Below, in pieces: positions 46,301 to 54,943 of a stretch of DNA of 64,000 nucleotides. Source of the DNA: Pseudophaeobacter profundi (GTDB lineage: Bacteria > Pseudomonadota > Alphaproteobacteria > Rhodobacterales > Rhodobacteraceae). Under the pieces are notes generated by a model. The model saw only the letters and a program-made list of their open reading frames with translations, did not search any database and had not been told where the DNA came from. Both the position numbers and the translations under genes were made by a program. Positions within the stretch are counted from its first letter, which is position 1, and each line of letters begins with the position of its first letter. Location of the stretch: NCBI RefSeq assembly GCF_029697505.1, contig NZ_JARJEF010000012.1, positions 1 through 64,000 of the forward strand. The letters run 5' to 3'.

Positions 46301-47476
46301 ATGCAGGCTGGATTGATCATGTTGTGCCTGGCCTATGTGCTGAGCCAGTTTTTCCGCGCCTTTCTTGGTGTTCTGACCACGGTGCTGGGGCAGGACATTG
46401 GCGCCACGCCTGCTGATTTGGCGGATGCCTCGGGCATGTGGTTCCTGTCCTTCGCCGCCATGCAGCTGCCGGTGGGCTGGGCGCTGGACAAGATTGGCCC
46501 CAGGCGTACGGCCTCTTGGTTGTTGTTTCTGGGCGGCGCGGGCGGTGCGGCGGTCTTTGCGCTGGCAAGCAGCCCCTTTCATGTCAGCATGGCGATGTTC
46601 TTTATCGGGATTGGCTGCTCGCCCGTGTTGATGGCGTCATATTACATCTTTGCCCGCCAGTACCCAGTGGCCCGCTTTGCCACCTTGGCGGCCTTGATGC
46701 TGGGCATGGGATCGGTCGGCAATCTGGTGGCTTCTTATCCGACGGCCTTTGCGGTAGAGCACCTTGGCTGGCGGGCGACGCTTTGGGGGCTGGCGCTGGC
46801 CTCCTGGCTGGTAGCTGCAGGTATTTTCCTGACGGTTCAGGATCCGGCTGCACCTGAAGGCGACCACAAGGGTTCGGTGCTGGATCTGCTGAAAATGCCG
46901 GTTCTCTGGGCGATCTTCCCGCTGATGTTTGTCTGTTACGCGCCCTCGGGGGCGCTGCGGGGGCTGTGGATTGGTCCCTACCTTAGCGATGTCTACGGTC
47001 TGGATACCGGAGAGATCGGGCTGGCGGCACTGGTCATGGGCATCGCCATGGTGGCGGGCACCTTTGTCTATGGGCCGTTGGATCGGATGTTTGGCAGCCG
47101 TAAATGGGTGATTTTTAGCGGCAATGCGCTGGCGGTTCTGGCACTGGGGGCGCTGATTGCAGTGGATGGGGCTGCGGTCTGGATTCCCGTTGTGGTGCTG
47201 GCGCTGGTCGGGTTTCTGGGCGGTTCTTTCCCGGTGATCATCGCCCATGGCCGCGCCTTCGTGCCGCCGCATCTGGTGGGGCGCGGGGTTACGCTTCTCA
47301 ACTTTTTTGGCATTGGCGGCGTGGGAATCATGCAGTTTGTCTCGGGGCGGATACACGCCGATCTGTCCATGGGGGCAGACCCGGCAGCGCCCTATCTGGC
47401 GATTTTCGGCTTTTTTGCCCTCGCGCTGTTGCTGGGATGCGTAATTTATCTGTTCAGCCGCGACAGCATGGAGTGA
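46301..47476 (+). CDS. MFS transporter
   Basis: 391 aa from ATG at 46301 (GGGAG upstream); the frame is open back to 46202 but without a better site. Twelve predicted helices. AYVLSQFFRAFLGVL in helix 1 and WALDKIGPRRTASWLL as the loop 2-3 motif; a long hydrophilic loop after helix 6 (about 185-200). Substrate unknown. Upstream of asd on the same strand but separated by a hairpin-containing gap. Confidence 0.83.
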   Translation: MQAGLIMLCLAYVLSQFFRAFLGVLTTVLGQDIGATPADLADASGMWFLSFAAMQLPVGWALDKIGPRRTASWLLFLGGAGGAAVFALASSPFHVSMAMFFIGIGCSPVLMASYYIFARQYPVARFATLAALMLGMGSVGNLVASYPTAFAVEHLGWRATLWGLALASWLVAAGIFLTVQDPAAPEGDHKGSVLDLLKMPVLWAIFPLMFVCYAPSGALRGLWIGPYLSDVYGLDTGEIGLAALVMGIAMVAGTFVYGPLDRMFGSRKWVIFSGNALAVLALGALIAVDGAAVWIPVVVLALVGFLGGSFPVIIAHGRAFVPPHLVGRGVTLLNFFGIGGVGIMQFVSGRIHADLSMGADPAAPYLAIFGFFALALLLGCVIYLFSRDSME

Positions 47477-47519
47477 GCGGCCCTTTATTTGCAAGGCGTT
47501 TGCCTATAAGAGACCCCAG

Positions 47520-47535
47520 CCGGCCATAAGGCCGG
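47520..47535 (+). promoter_or_regulatory. Hairpin and -10-like box in the asd leader
   Basis: CCGGCC-ATAA-GGCCGG, 20 bases before the asd ATG, preceded by TATAAG at 47505-47510 as a possible -10 box. If transcription starts between them, the hairpin lies in the short 5' leader. Confidence 0.35.
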
Positions 47536-47554
47536 GTGATACTGGAGAAACGAT

Positions 47555-48577
47555 ATGGGTTATCGCGTCGTCGTCGTTGGAGCCACAGGCAATGTGGGCC
47601 GCGAAATGTTGAACATCCTGGCTGAGCGCCAGTTCCCTACGGATGAGGTTGCCGTTCTGGCCAGCCGTAAATCGCTGGGAACCGAGGTGACGTTCGGCGA
47701 GAAGACGTTGAAAACGCAGGATCTCGACACCTTTGATTTCACCGGCTGGGACATGGCGCTGTTTGCCGTTGGCTCGGACGCGACAAAGATTTACGCCCCC
47801 AAGGCCGCCAAGGCGGGCTGCGTGGTGATCGATAACTCGTCGCTGTATCGCTATGACGCGGATGTGCCGCTGATCGTGCCAGAGGTAAACCCCGAGGCGA
47901 TCCATGGCTATGCCAAGAAGAACATCATCGCCAACCCAAACTGTTCAACCGCGCAGATGGTTGTGGCGCTGAAGCCCCTGCATGACCGGGCTAAGATCAA
48001 ACGCGTCGTGGTCTCGACCTACCAGTCGGTATCCGGCTCTGGCAAAGAGGCGATCGACGAGCTCTGGGAGCAGACCAAGGCAATTTACAACCCGACCAAG
48101 GACGTGCCGCCAAAGGTTTACCCCAAGCAGATCGCCTTCAATGTGATTCCCCACATTGACGTCTTCCTGGATGATGGTTCCACCAAGGAAGAGTGGAAAA
48201 TGGTTGCCGAAACCAAGAAGATTATCGACAAATCCATCAAGGTCACAGCCACCTGCGTGCGAGTCCCGGTCTTTGTCGGCCATTCGGAATCGATCAATAT
48301 TGAAACAGAAGATTTCCTTGATGAAGACGAGGCCCGCGACATCCTGCGCGAGGCACCCGGCGTCATGGTGATCGACAAGCGCGAAGACGGTGGCTATGTG
48401 ACGCCGGTTGAATGCGCTGGCGATTTTGCCACGTTTATCAGCCGCATACGTCAGGATTCCACCATCGATAACGGCTTGAATCTGTGGTGTGTCAGCGACA
48501 ACCTGCGCAAGGGTGCTGCGCTGAATGCGGTACAGATCGCCGAGCTTTTGGGCCGTGAAGTGTTCAAAAAAGGCTAA
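47555..48577 (+). CDS. asd: Aspartate-semialdehyde dehydrogenase
   Basis: 340 aa. NADP fold GATGNVGREML at residue 9; active-site cysteine C130 in NPNCSTAQ; VSTYQSVSGSGKEA and the substrate arginine region CVRVPVFVGHSE follow. Makes aspartate semialdehyde for lysine/diaminopimelate, threonine and methionine synthesis. Essential housekeeping gene; ends with its own terminator. Confidence 0.95.
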   Translation: MGYRVVVVGATGNVGREMLNILAERQFPTDEVAVLASRKSLGTEVTFGEKTLKTQDLDTFDFTGWDMALFAVGSDATKIYAPKAAKAGCVVIDNSSLYRYDADVPLIVPEVNPEAIHGYAKKNIIANPNCSTAQMVVALKPLHDRAKIKRVVVSTYQSVSGSGKEAIDELWEQTKAIYNPTKDVPPKVYPKQIAFNVIPHIDVFLDDGSTKEEWKMVAETKKIIDKSIKVTATCVRVPVFVGHSESINIETEDFLDEDEARDILREAPGVMVIDKREDGGYVTPVECAGDFATFISRIRQDSTIDNGLNLWCVSDNLRKGAALNAVQIAELLGREVFKKG

Positions 48578-48598
48578 AGCTTTTTGTACTTTCGGATA

Positions 48599-48634
48599 GG
48601 GGGCCGCTTCGCATGAGGTGGCCCCCATTCTTTT
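48599..48634 (+). terminator. Rho-independent terminator of asd
   Basis: GGGGGCCGC-N10-GTGGCCCCC (one G-T pair) followed by ATTCTTTT, 22 bases after the asd stop. Confidence 0.75.
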
Positions 48635-48704
48635 GCAGGGGTGCCCAAATCTGGCCACAAAACCTAATATCCTAAGGGTGGGATATGAAAAGGGGACGTA
48701 AGCC

Positions 48705-49082
48705 ATGTACTCGAAAGATTTTGAACGCGAAACCCATACAACCGGTGATGCAGCCATGCAGCAGACCGCGTGGTCCAGCGCCAGTGACCAGGATCGCATG
48801 GATACCGAAATGGCAATCCAGCTGCGCATTCTGCTGACGCCGCACTTCCAAGACGCCACAACCTGGTCTGAACTGCGCGGCGGGCTACAGGCCAAGGGTT
48901 TTTATATGAAACGCACCAAGGGACATATGCATCTCTTTGATGCACAGAGCCATGTAGGGATCTGCACCTGCGCGTTTCTGGGCTTTCCCTACAAAGATCT
49001 GGAACAGCGCTTCAAGCGGGTGCGCCCGGTGCGCAAGGCCCCGACACGCCCGATGGCTGCTGCACAGCCGTTTCAGCACTAA
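48705..49082 (+). CDS. Hypothetical protein, 125 aa
   Basis: Not recognised with confidence. Hydrophilic N-terminus, then an ordered region (about 37-105) with LRILLTPHFQDATTWSELRGG and GFYMKRTKGHMHLFDA, a pattern of a helix and a small beta hairpin, followed by CAFLGFPYKDLEQRF and a basic, proline-containing tail. The ordered part vaguely recalls a domain seen next to relaxases, but no nuclease residues are visible. Own upstream gap and downstream terminator suggest a single-gene unit. Confidence 0.65.
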   Translation: MYSKDFERETHTTGDAAMQQTAWSSASDQDRMDTEMAIQLRILLTPHFQDATTWSELRGGLQAKGFYMKRTKGHMHLFDAQSHVGICTCAFLGFPYKDLEQRFKRVRPVRKAPTRPMAAAQPFQH

Positions 49083-49154
49083 ACCACATTCCCTCCTACT
49101 CTCTCTCGATTTTCCATTGGCCGTGCAGGGTCTAGACTGCAGTCAATGAGGTTC

Positions 49155-49182
49155 AAAACGGTGCCAGAACGGCGCCGTTTTT
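49155..49182. terminator. Bidirectional Rho-independent terminator
   Basis: AAAACGGTGCC-AGAAC-GGCGCCGTTTT plus T: 11 pairs including one G-T, with an A-run on one side and T-run on the other. It sits between the convergent 125-aa gene (plus) and LysR gene (minus) and can serve both. Confidence 0.8.
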
Positions 49183-49262
49183 GCATGTTTAGCGCCTGCT
49201 TTGTCAGCTAGGGGGCGATGCGGCCAGTCGGGGTGCTGCCCTTGATTCGGCGGGCGGATTTG

Positions 49263-50147
49263 TCAGTCACAATGGTCGCGCGGTTGCCCATGCTGGATCA
49301 GCGCGGCGATCAGTTCTGACAGCACTTCGTCCCGGCTGGTGGTGGGGCGTCTGACGACGCCCAGTCGACGATGGGTCGGTGGCGTGCCAAAGGGGAACCA
49401 GTCAAGCGCAGCAGTGATCGAATCCTGCAACACGACATAGGGGATGATGGCAAAGCCGATCCCGGCCCGTACGCAGCCCACCACCACCGTCATCGTGTTG
49501 ACCGACACCACCTGTCGCGGCACGATGCCAAGCTGGGCGATTTCAGTGTCGATCTGGCGTGCCAGCGGCACCTGCGGGCGATAGCGGATGTAGGGCACGT
49601 CGCGAAGCAGCTCGTGGATCGTCATGCCGCCGACGCCTGGTGGGGTAATCACCACCAGCGGTTCATTGAGCACCTCGGTCCAGCGCAGGCCCGGCGGCAC
49701 CGCCACATGTTCGGAGACCAGCGCAGCATCAAGCTGCCCCGAGACCACTTCTCTCATCAACTCTTCGGACATGCCAATACGCAGGCGGAAATTGAGCTCG
49801 GGGTATCGCCCCTGCAGGGTGGCCAGCGCATTGGGCACCAACGAGTTGGCCCCGGTGCGCAGGGTGCCAAATGCAAGCGTGCCGCTGACATGCCCTCCAG
49901 TAACCGAGGATTTGGTTTCGGTCACGATGCGCAGAATTTGCCGGGCGGCGCGCAACAGCTCTGCGCCCTTGGCGGTTAGCACCGGCGGTCTGCGTGATCG
50001 GTCGAACAATTCGGCACCCAGCTCGACCTCAAGCGCAGAAACCTGCTGGCTGACCGCCGAGGCGGTGATGTTGATCGCCTGCGCTGCCGCAGCAAAACCG
50101 CCATGCTGTTCGATGGCGAGAAGGGTTTCAAGTTGACGTGTGTCCAT
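49263..50147 (-). CDS. LysR-family transcriptional regulator
   Basis: 294 aa. N-terminal helix-turn-helix (2-60: LETLLAIEQHGGFAAAAQAI, then ASAVSQQVSALE) and the two-lobed effector domain from about 90. Subgroup of ArgP/IciA-like regulators by the opening pattern. Divergent from the tctCBA-ggt operon with 132 bases between, so it is the likely activator of that operon. Confidence 0.88.
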   Translation of the reverse strand: MDTRQLETLLAIEQHGGFAAAAQAINITASAVSQQVSALEVELGAELFDRSRRPPVLTAKGAELLRAARQILRIVTETKSSVTGGHVSGTLAFGTLRTGANSLVPNALATLQGRYPELNFRLRIGMSEELMREVVSGQLDAALVSEHVAVPPGLRWTEVLNEPLVVITPPGVGGMTIHELLRDVPYIRYRPQVPLARQIDTEIAQLGIVPRQVVSVNTMTVVVGCVRAGIGFAIIPYVVLQDSITAALDWFPFGTPPTHRRLGVVRRPTTSRDEVLSELIAALIQHGQPRDHCD

Positions 50148-50209
50148 CCCTGTAAGTTAAGTAATGCTGAACATAATGGCAAGAATTACGCGCTTTGTGA
50201 GCGTCTGAC

Positions 50210-50237
50210 TTGTGTTAACCCTGTCGGACAATACATC
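50210..50237 (+). promoter_or_regulatory. Putative promoter of the tct operon
   Basis: TTGTGT (50210-50215), 16-base spacer, TACATC (50232-50237), in the LysR/tctC divergent region. Confidence 0.4.
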
Positions 50238-50279
50238 GTCGGCGGATGAACCGCTGGCCGAAACACAGGGAGCCTCCCC

Positions 50280-51227
50280 ATGAAACTCCGCACGGGCCTT
50301 GCCGCCCTTCTTGCCGCCGCCACTTTGGTTGCTGCTCCGGCCAGCGCGCAGGACTACCCCGAGCGCCCGGTCGAATTCATCGTGCCCTGGTCGCCGGGTG
50401 GTGGTTCTGACACGCTGATGCGCTTGATTTCAGGCAATATCGCTGACCACCTAGGCACTGAGATGCCGATCATCAACATGCCCGGCGTTGGTGGCACCGT
50501 TGGCCTGCGCGAGGCCTCGCGCCGTGCCGCAGATGGCTATACCGTCAGCCAGGTGCATGAGGGCCTTCTTGTTGCCACAGAGGCTGGCATCACCGACCTT
50601 TCCTGGGACGATTTTGAACCTATCGCGCTGATGACCGCCTCGCCGCAGTATCTGGTGGTGCACCCGACCGAAGACTATGCGGATTTTGCGGAATTCCTTG
50701 CCTATGCCAAGGCAAACCCCGGTGCGATCACCATGGGCGTGACTTTGGGCGGTCTGCCGCATTTGCACGCGGCGATGATTGAACAGGCCTATGGGCTGCA
50801 ATTCCAATATGTTGGCTATGAAGGCACCGGAGAACGCATCCGTGCCCTCGTCGGTGGCAACCTTGATGCGGCCATGGGCGATATCGCCTCGTCCAAGCAG
50901 TTTGTCGACAATGGCGACCTGCAGTTCCTTGCCGTCGGCACCCCCGAGCGCGTGCAAGAGGTGCCCGATGTGCCAACCTTTGTCGAACTTGGCTCTGATC
51001 TCAATCTGTTGGTGACCCGTGGCATCGTGATGCCAAAGGGGGCACCGCAGCAGGCCCGCGACAAGATGGAAGCCGCACTCGAAGCGCTGTCGCAGGATGA
51101 GAATTATATCGAGCAGACCAACAATGCGGGCTCTTCGGTGATGTTCCGTGGCCAAGAGGACTATCGCATCTATCTGACAAAGCTGGACGGGACAGTGAAG
51201 TCGCTGGCCGAGGTTCTCGCGCCATGA
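50280..51227 (+). CDS. tctC: Tripartite tricarboxylate transporter binding protein (TctC)
   Basis: 315 aa with signal peptide ending near ASAQD (about residue 24). Family opening YPERPVEFIVPWSPGGGSDTL is split by the usual VPW-PGGGSD motif, with INMPGVGGTVGLREASR after it. Captures a carboxylate or related solute in the periplasm for TctAB. Its stop overlaps the tctB start (ATGA). Confidence 0.9.
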   Translation: MKLRTGLAALLAAATLVAAPASAQDYPERPVEFIVPWSPGGGSDTLMRLISGNIADHLGTEMPIINMPGVGGTVGLREASRRAADGYTVSQVHEGLLVATEAGITDLSWDDFEPIALMTASPQYLVVHPTEDYADFAEFLAYAKANPGAITMGVTLGGLPHLHAAMIEQAYGLQFQYVGYEGTGERIRALVGGNLDAAMGDIASSKQFVDNGDLQFLAVGTPERVQEVPDVPTFVELGSDLNLLVTRGIVMPKGAPQQARDKMEAALEALSQDENYIEQTNNAGSSVMFRGQEDYRIYLTKLDGTVKSLAEVLAP

Positions 51228-51739
51228 GCGACGTCGGCTATGACAAGCAGCAGGCAGGGGAGGCAGGCGAGATCGCCCGCCTCCTAAGCTATGTGCTGAT
51301 CCTCCTCGCCTCGGCTGGGCTGTTTGTTTCGGCCACGGCGATTCCCACCTCGCGGTTTGAACAGCTTGGTGCTGGCGCCTTTCCCAAGATCGTTTTTGCC
51401 GGTATCGCGCTGGTGGCCGTCATCGCAATCGTCGAGGCGCTGCGGAAAATTCCCGCAGGTGCCTATGGGCGCTTTGCTCGGCAGACGCAGGCCTGGGCCG
51501 GGCGTCGCTACCTTGTTTTCGTTACGCTGGGAGCGCTGGCTGTCTATCTGGTGCTGATCCCGGTGCTGGGTTTTTCACTCGCGAGTTTTCTCTTTATCCT
51601 CGGGCTAGAGCTGGTCCTGATGCCACGTCGCGCCGCGACGCTGCTGATTGCGGTGATCGTGGCGGCTGTCTTTTCCTTCGGGTTGAACTGGCTGTTCGCC
51701 GAGGTTTTCACCGTCTTCCTGCCGCGCGGGGTGTTTTGA
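51224..51739 (+). CDS. tctB: Tripartite tricarboxylate transporter small subunit (TctB)
   Basis: 171 aa, four membrane helices. FEQLGAGAFPKIVFAGIAL near residue 43 is the conserved PGxxPxxxG-like segment of TctB. One base separates it from tctA. Confidence 0.85.
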   Translation: MSDVGYDKQQAGEAGEIARLLSYVLILLASAGLFVSATAIPTSRFEQLGAGAFPKIVFAGIALVAVIAIVEALRKIPAGAYGRFARQTQAWAGRRYLVFVTLGALAVYLVLIPVLGFSLASFLFILGLELVLMPRRAATLLIAVIVAAVFSFGLNWLFAEVFTVFLPRGVF

Positions 51740-51740
51740 T

Positions 51741-53258
51741 ATGGACAGCTTTCTTTCCGGCCTGGTGCAGATCTTCACGCTTGCCACGCTGATCTACATG
51801 TTTGCGGGCTCTATCGCGGGTATCATCGCTGCGGCTATTCCCGGCTTTACCGTCACCATGGCCATTGTGCTGACGCTGCCCCTGACTTTCACCATGGAGC
51901 CGCTGCAGGGGATCGCGGTGATGCTGTCGGTCTATGTTGGTGGCTACACTGGCGGGCTGATCTCGGCGGCGCTGTTGGGCATTCCCGGCACGCCATCTTC
52001 GGTCGCTACCACCTTTGATGCCTTTCCGATGGCCCGCAGGGGAGAGCCGGGCCGGGCTCTGTCGCTGGGGATTTGGGCCTCATTCTTTGGCACGGTGATC
52101 TCGACGCTGGTGCTGATCGTCGCGGCACCGCCACTGGCGATGTTCGCGGTGAAGCTTGGCCCTTGGGAATATTTCTCGCTGATCGTTTTTGCGCTGACCA
52201 TTGTTGCCTCTCTGGTGGGCGACAGCGTGATCCGGGGGATGCTGGCCGGGCTTATCGGGCTTGGCATTTCGACTGTCGGCACCGACCCTATCATGGGCCG
52301 CCCGCGGTTTGACTTTGGCATAGAGATGCTGCAGGCGGGCCTGCCCTTTCTGGTGGTGCTGATTGGCATCTTCGCGATCTCGCAACTGACCTCCGAGGTG
52401 GAGGATCCAAAATCGGTCCGGTCCGGCAATGCGCTGGTGACCGGTGCAATCGACTTTCAGACCTGGCAGGTGATGAAAGAGGTGTTGATGCGCCCGGTGA
52501 ATCTTGTCCGCTCTTCCGTCGTGGGCGTGCTGATCGGCGCGCTGCCGGGGGCAGGGGGCTCGATCGCCAATCTGGTTGCCTATGATCAGGCCAAGCGGAA
52601 TTCGAAGGACCCTGAAAGCTTTGGCAAGGGTAACCCCGATGGCGTTGTCGCCTCGGAGGCCGGCAATTCCGCCACTGCTGGCGGCGGGCTGATCCCACTG
52701 ATCGGGCTGGGCATTCCAGGGTCTGCAGTGGATGCAATCCTGATGGCCGCGCTGATGGTGCATGGCATTTCCGTTGGCCCGCGGCTGATCATGGATCACG
52801 CCGATCTCGTCTACGGTATGTTCATCGCCATGGCGGTTGCCTCGCTGATGATGCTGATTGTCTCGGTATTGTCGATGCGTCTGTTCCTGCGGGTTGCCGA
52901 GGTGCCAAAATGGCTGATCGTGCCGGTGGTGATGGTCTGCTGTGTTGTCGGCTCCTTTGCCTTGAACAACCGGGTGAGCGATCTCTACCTGCTGGGCTTT
53001 GTCGGGGTTGCTGGCTACACGCTGCGCGCGCTTGGCTATTCCTTGGCCCCCCTGGTGCTGGGGGTGATCCTTGGCCCCATCGCCGAGACCAATCTGCGCC
53101 GGGCGCTGATGACCGACGCGGATCCGACGCTGTTCCTGACGCGACCAATCAGCCTTATCTTTCTTATGCTTGCCGTGATCTCGATTGCCTGGGCAATCCG
53201 CGGCCATCTCAAACACCGTAAACCCTCTGGGAGGAGCACCGATGCATCTGCGTCATAA
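51741..53258 (+). CDS. tctA: Tripartite tricarboxylate transporter large subunit (TctA)
   Basis: 505 aa, about 11-12 helices. Conserved GIPGTPSSVATTFDAFPMAR (about 75-95) and the paired later motif GLGIPGSAVDAILMAAL (about 323-340) are diagnostic. Forms the channel with TctB. Its end overlaps the gamma-glutamyltransferase start by 17 bases, so the enzyme belongs to the same operon. Confidence 0.92.
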   Translation: MDSFLSGLVQIFTLATLIYMFAGSIAGIIAAAIPGFTVTMAIVLTLPLTFTMEPLQGIAVMLSVYVGGYTGGLISAALLGIPGTPSSVATTFDAFPMARRGEPGRALSLGIWASFFGTVISTLVLIVAAPPLAMFAVKLGPWEYFSLIVFALTIVASLVGDSVIRGMLAGLIGLGISTVGTDPIMGRPRFDFGIEMLQAGLPFLVVLIGIFAISQLTSEVEDPKSVRSGNALVTGAIDFQTWQVMKEVLMRPVNLVRSSVVGVLIGALPGAGGSIANLVAYDQAKRNSKDPESFGKGNPDGVVASEAGNSATAGGGLIPLIGLGIPGSAVDAILMAALMVHGISVGPRLIMDHADLVYGMFIAMAVASLMMLIVSVLSMRLFLRVAEVPKWLIVPVVMVCCVVGSFALNNRVSDLYLLGFVGVAGYTLRALGYSLAPLVLGVILGPIAETNLRRALMTDADPTLFLTRPISLIFLMLAVISIAWAIRGHLKHRKPSGRSTDASAS

Positions 53259-54831
53259 TTCCATCTACCCGTCGCGCCGCTCGCCGGTGCTTGCCGACAA
53301 TGTCGTGGCGACCTCGCAGCCGCTGGCCACCCAGGCCGGGCTGGCCATCCTGCAACAGGGCGGCAATGCGGTGGATGCCGCGATTGCCACTGCCGCCGCG
53401 CTGACCGTGGTTGAACCCACGGGCAACGGGCTTGGCTCGGATGCCTTTTGCATCCTGTGGGATGGCAAGCAGTTGCACGGGCTCAATGCCTCGGGTCGGG
53501 CGCCCGCAGCCTGGACGCCCGAGCGTTTTCCAGAGGGAATACCCGAGCATGGCTGGGATGCGGTGACAGTGCCCGGCGCGGTCAGCGCCTGGGTTGAGCT
53601 GTCAGAGCGCTTTGGCAAGCTGGGGCTGGCCACCGTTCTGGCCCCCGCGATCCGCTACGCCGAAGAAGGGTTCATTGTCTCGCCGGTGATTGCAGCGCTT
53701 TGGGCCAAAGGGGCTGAAACCCTGGGTGAACAGCCCGGCTTTGCGGCGACCTTCATGCCGGGCGGCCAGCCCCCGAAAGCGGGCGAGCGGTTCTGCAATC
53801 CCGGCGCGGCGCGCACCCTGCGGGCCATCGCTGACACCAAGGGGCGGGCCTTCTACCAAGGTGAAATCGCCGAGGAGATCATCGCCTTTTCGCAGGCCAA
53901 TGGCGGTGCGATGACGATGCAGGACCTGGCCGACCATGCGCCGGATTGGTGCGGTACGGTCAGCCAGGCCTTTGACGAGGTGGAACTGCACGAGATCCCG
54001 CCGAATGGTCAGGGCATTGCTGCGCTCATGGCGCTGGGCATGTTGCAGCACAGCTCTATCCGTGATCATGGCCCGGATGATCTGACGGCTGTGCATCTGC
54101 AGATCGAGGCGATCAAGCTGGCCTATGCCGACCTGCATGCCTTTGTCGCGGATCGTGATCACATGACTGACGTGGATGAGACGGCCTTGCTGGACCCCGA
54201 GTACCTGAAATCTCGCGCCGCGCTGATCTCGGAAGACAGGGCGCAGGATTTTGGCCCCGGCGCACCAAAACGCGGCGGCACCGTGCTGCTTAATACGGCT
54301 GATGAGTCGGGCATGATGGTCAGTTTCATTCAGTCCAACTATGCGGGGTTCGGATCAGGAGTGGTGGTGCCAGGCACCGGCGTCTCTATGCAAAACCGCG
54401 GCTTTGGCTTTACCACAGAAACGGGGCACCCCAACCGCGTTGCAGGCGGCAAGCGGCCGTTCCACACGATCATTCCAGGTTTTGTGATGAAGAATGGCGC
54501 GCCGCTGATGGCCTTTGGCATGATGGGCGGGCCGATCCAGGCACAGGGCCACATGCAGTTGCTGCTGCGCACCGAACTGTGGGGCCAGGACGTGCAGACC
54601 GCTGCCGACGCCCCGCGCTGGCGGATGATCGAAGGACTGGATGTGGCCTGCGAGCCAAGCATGGAGCCCGCACTTCTGGACGGGCTGAAGGCGCTTGGCC
54701 ATCGGGTGCAGATCGAGGCACCCGACAATGCCTTTGGCTTTGGCGGTGCGCAGCTGGTGCACCGGCTACCACAGGGCGGTTTTGCCGCCGGCTCGGATCC
54801 GCGCAAGGATGGCCAGGCCGCAGGGTTCTGA
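53242..54831 (+). CDS. Gamma-glutamyltransferase family protein
   Basis: 529 aa from ATG at 53242 (GGGAGGAG upstream). Ntn-hydrolase precursor: the self-cleavage and nucleophile threonine is T347 in RGGTVLLNTADESG; earlier segments VATSQPLATQAGLAIL and GNAVDAAIATAAALTVVEPT are typical. No signal peptide, so it is probably cytosolic, unlike classical periplasmic GGT. Hydrolyses or transfers gamma-glutamyl groups. Context suggests it processes the solute imported by TctABC. Confidence 0.88.
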   Translation: MHLRHNSIYPSRRSPVLADNVVATSQPLATQAGLAILQQGGNAVDAAIATAAALTVVEPTGNGLGSDAFCILWDGKQLHGLNASGRAPAAWTPERFPEGIPEHGWDAVTVPGAVSAWVELSERFGKLGLATVLAPAIRYAEEGFIVSPVIAALWAKGAETLGEQPGFAATFMPGGQPPKAGERFCNPGAARTLRAIADTKGRAFYQGEIAEEIIAFSQANGGAMTMQDLADHAPDWCGTVSQAFDEVELHEIPPNGQGIAALMALGMLQHSSIRDHGPDDLTAVHLQIEAIKLAYADLHAFVADRDHMTDVDETALLDPEYLKSRAALISEDRAQDFGPGAPKRGGTVLLNTADESGMMVSFIQSNYAGFGSGVVVPGTGVSMQNRGFGFTTETGHPNRVAGGKRPFHTIIPGFVMKNGAPLMAFGMMGGPIQAQGHMQLLLRTELWGQDVQTAADAPRWRMIEGLDVACEPSMEPALLDGLKALGHRVQIEAPDNAFGFGGAQLVHRLPQGGFAAGSDPRKDGQAAGF

Positions 54832-54864
54832 CCCCGCTGCTGACATCTTGCGCAAAATTCGGTA

Positions 54865-54890
54865 GGGCCGTGGCATCCGTGTCGCGGCCC
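54865..54890 (+). terminator. Hairpin between gamma-glutamyltransferase and BASS carrier
   Basis: GGGCCG-N14-CGGCCC, 33 bases after the ggt stop. No T-run; a processing or weak attenuation site at most. Confidence 0.35.
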
Positions 54891-54943
54891 GGCAACATAT
54901 GGATCTGGCCGACACGCCAAAGAGAACAAGAGCAGGAAACGAG

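Noticed and set aside
52080-53216. 378-codon open frame on the minus strand
   Set aside because: Antisense to tctA; no recognisable domain and a low-complexity His/Gln/Arg composition.
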